DNA from: Rhodocytophaga rosea
GTDB lineage: Bacteria; Bacteroidota; Bacteroidia; Cytophagales; 172606-1
Reading direction: 5' to 3'
Assembly: GCF_010119975.1 (NCBI RefSeq)
Contig: NZ_CP048222.1
Coordinates: 6,982,501-7,046,500 of the forward strand
Length of the DNA stretch: 64,000 nt
Below, piece by piece: positions 63,522 through 64,000 of this stretch. A model generated the notes under the pieces. The model saw only the letters and a program-made list of their open reading frames with translations, searched no databases and had not been told where the DNA came from. Position numbers and translations under genes: made by a program. Numbering within the stretch: the stretch's first letter is position 1; every line of letters begins with the position of its first letter.

Positions 63522-63728
63522 CTAGTGTTTTTCTTTATTGTTATTCATTAAATCTGTATTGGATAATACTACGTTAAAATCTTCGTCCAGCAACTTCACT
63601 ACATCACCCTTCCTGGTACATCCCGGGCATAGGCTTTCATACAAGCCCATGGCTCTTTTATGGTCTGGGGCTTTAAAATAAGATTTTATGGTGCCTTGCT
63701 TGTCCTCCACCCGTACCAAGTAGAACAT
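63522..63728 (-). CDS. Small CPGC-motif protein of unknown function
   Basis: 68 residues: MFYLVRVEDKQGTIKSYFKAPD, then a YESLCPGCTRKGDVVKLLDEDFNVVLSN end. The CPGC pair could bind metal or act as a redox site, but with only two cysteines the former needs dimerisation. No family recognised. It could be a real small protein or a chance frame; the protein-like composition favours a gene. Confidence 0.5.
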   Translation of the reverse strand: MFYLVRVEDKQGTIKSYFKAPDHKRAMGLYESLCPGCTRKGDVVKLLDEDFNVVLSNTDLMNNNKEKH

Positions 63729-64000
63729 ATAGAAATATTGAAGATCAATAATCCTTTACCTGTATTATACGCATAAGGTTTCAAAAGTTCTTTATCTGAT
63801 GAGTAAACCAACAGGCAGGTCTATGATAATCAGCTAAATACTTTATGCTTTTAAAATTACAGAATTGAGCGGAAAAATAATGCTAATATTAAAAAAACCA
63901 GAATAAAGTTATAACAGGTAAGAAATTACGTATAAGACAAAGATTTCTGGTTCTTCAAACCTTCCTGATCAAAGCCTTGTTATTTTTGAATAGAAGGATT
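63729..64000. other. Gene-free window end
   Basis: The last 270 bp are AT-rich with no frame, repeat or hairpin I can support. Confidence 0.5.

Overview
This is an AT-leaning window (roughly 40% GC by eye) from a Bacteroidota chromosome, most likely the order Cytophagales. The pointers are a TonB-dependent receptor with an N-terminal carboxypeptidase-like domain, an OmpA protein with thrombospondin type-3 calcium repeats, LytTR/LytS two-component genes, multi-PAS signalling, several TAnnTTTG -7 promoter boxes, and few Shine-Dalgarno sites. I found no rRNA, tRNA or CRISPR.

Layout. 1-6.7 kb: a truncated sugar isomerase, a DinB-like gene coupled to lysA, a HisA-like barrel lacking a catalytic Asp, an MFS sugar transporter and a secreted protein. 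6.7-12.2 kb (minus): gamma-glutamylcyclotransferase-like protein, a LytTR regulator with its LytS-type kinase, a TPR-like protein and a TonB receptor. 12.5-19.2 kb: DUF4230 protein, recX, a NarL-type two-component pair whose kinase is frameshifted and whose regulator follows a 16 x 8-bp repeat, tatC, and an IS701-like insertion separating tatC from its terminator. 20-27.1 kb (minus): a form II aerobic CO-dehydrogenase-like cluster (coxG, S, L, M, then an unknown gene, then coxD/MoxR and coxE). 27.4-36 kb: hemA, a Tat-exported oxidoreductase, OmpA, a Spy-like protein and a 1092-residue PAS protein with no visible output domain. 36-46 kb: housekeeping genes, including mnmH and mnmD (tRNA wobble modification), a frameshifted pdxJ, cvpA, and cysQ/cysC divergent around a palindrome. 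46-51 kb: hypothetical lipoproteins, a 463-bp element with 47-bp inverted ends, MlaF/MlaE-like lipid transport genes, and a decaying 21-bp tandem repeat next to an IS630 element. 52-60 kb (plus): a run of small AT-rich orphan genes with hairpin-bearing spacers, an amidohydrolase, a Stf0 sulfotransferase and a large orphan gene. 60-64 kb: SDR enzyme, MCE protein and N-acetylmuramoyl-L-alanine amidase.

How genes fit together. TatC could export the two twin-arginine proteins encoded here. CysC makes PAPS, which the Stf0 sulfotransferase would use, and CysQ clears the PAP by-product. MlaF, MlaE and the MCE protein belong to one envelope lipid pathway although they lie 11 kb apart. PdxJ supplies PLP for LysA.

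The most distinctive aspect is the spacer DNA. It holds several repeat families: a 7-bp array joined to an inverted-repeat element (two array copies, three inverted-repeat copies), an 8-bp array, a 21-bp degenerate array, the 463-bp element, a perfect 44-bp palindrome, and three other dispersed spacer motifs. Three genes show probable single-base frameshifts; two of these lie beside short C/G runs, so assembly error must be separated from real variation.
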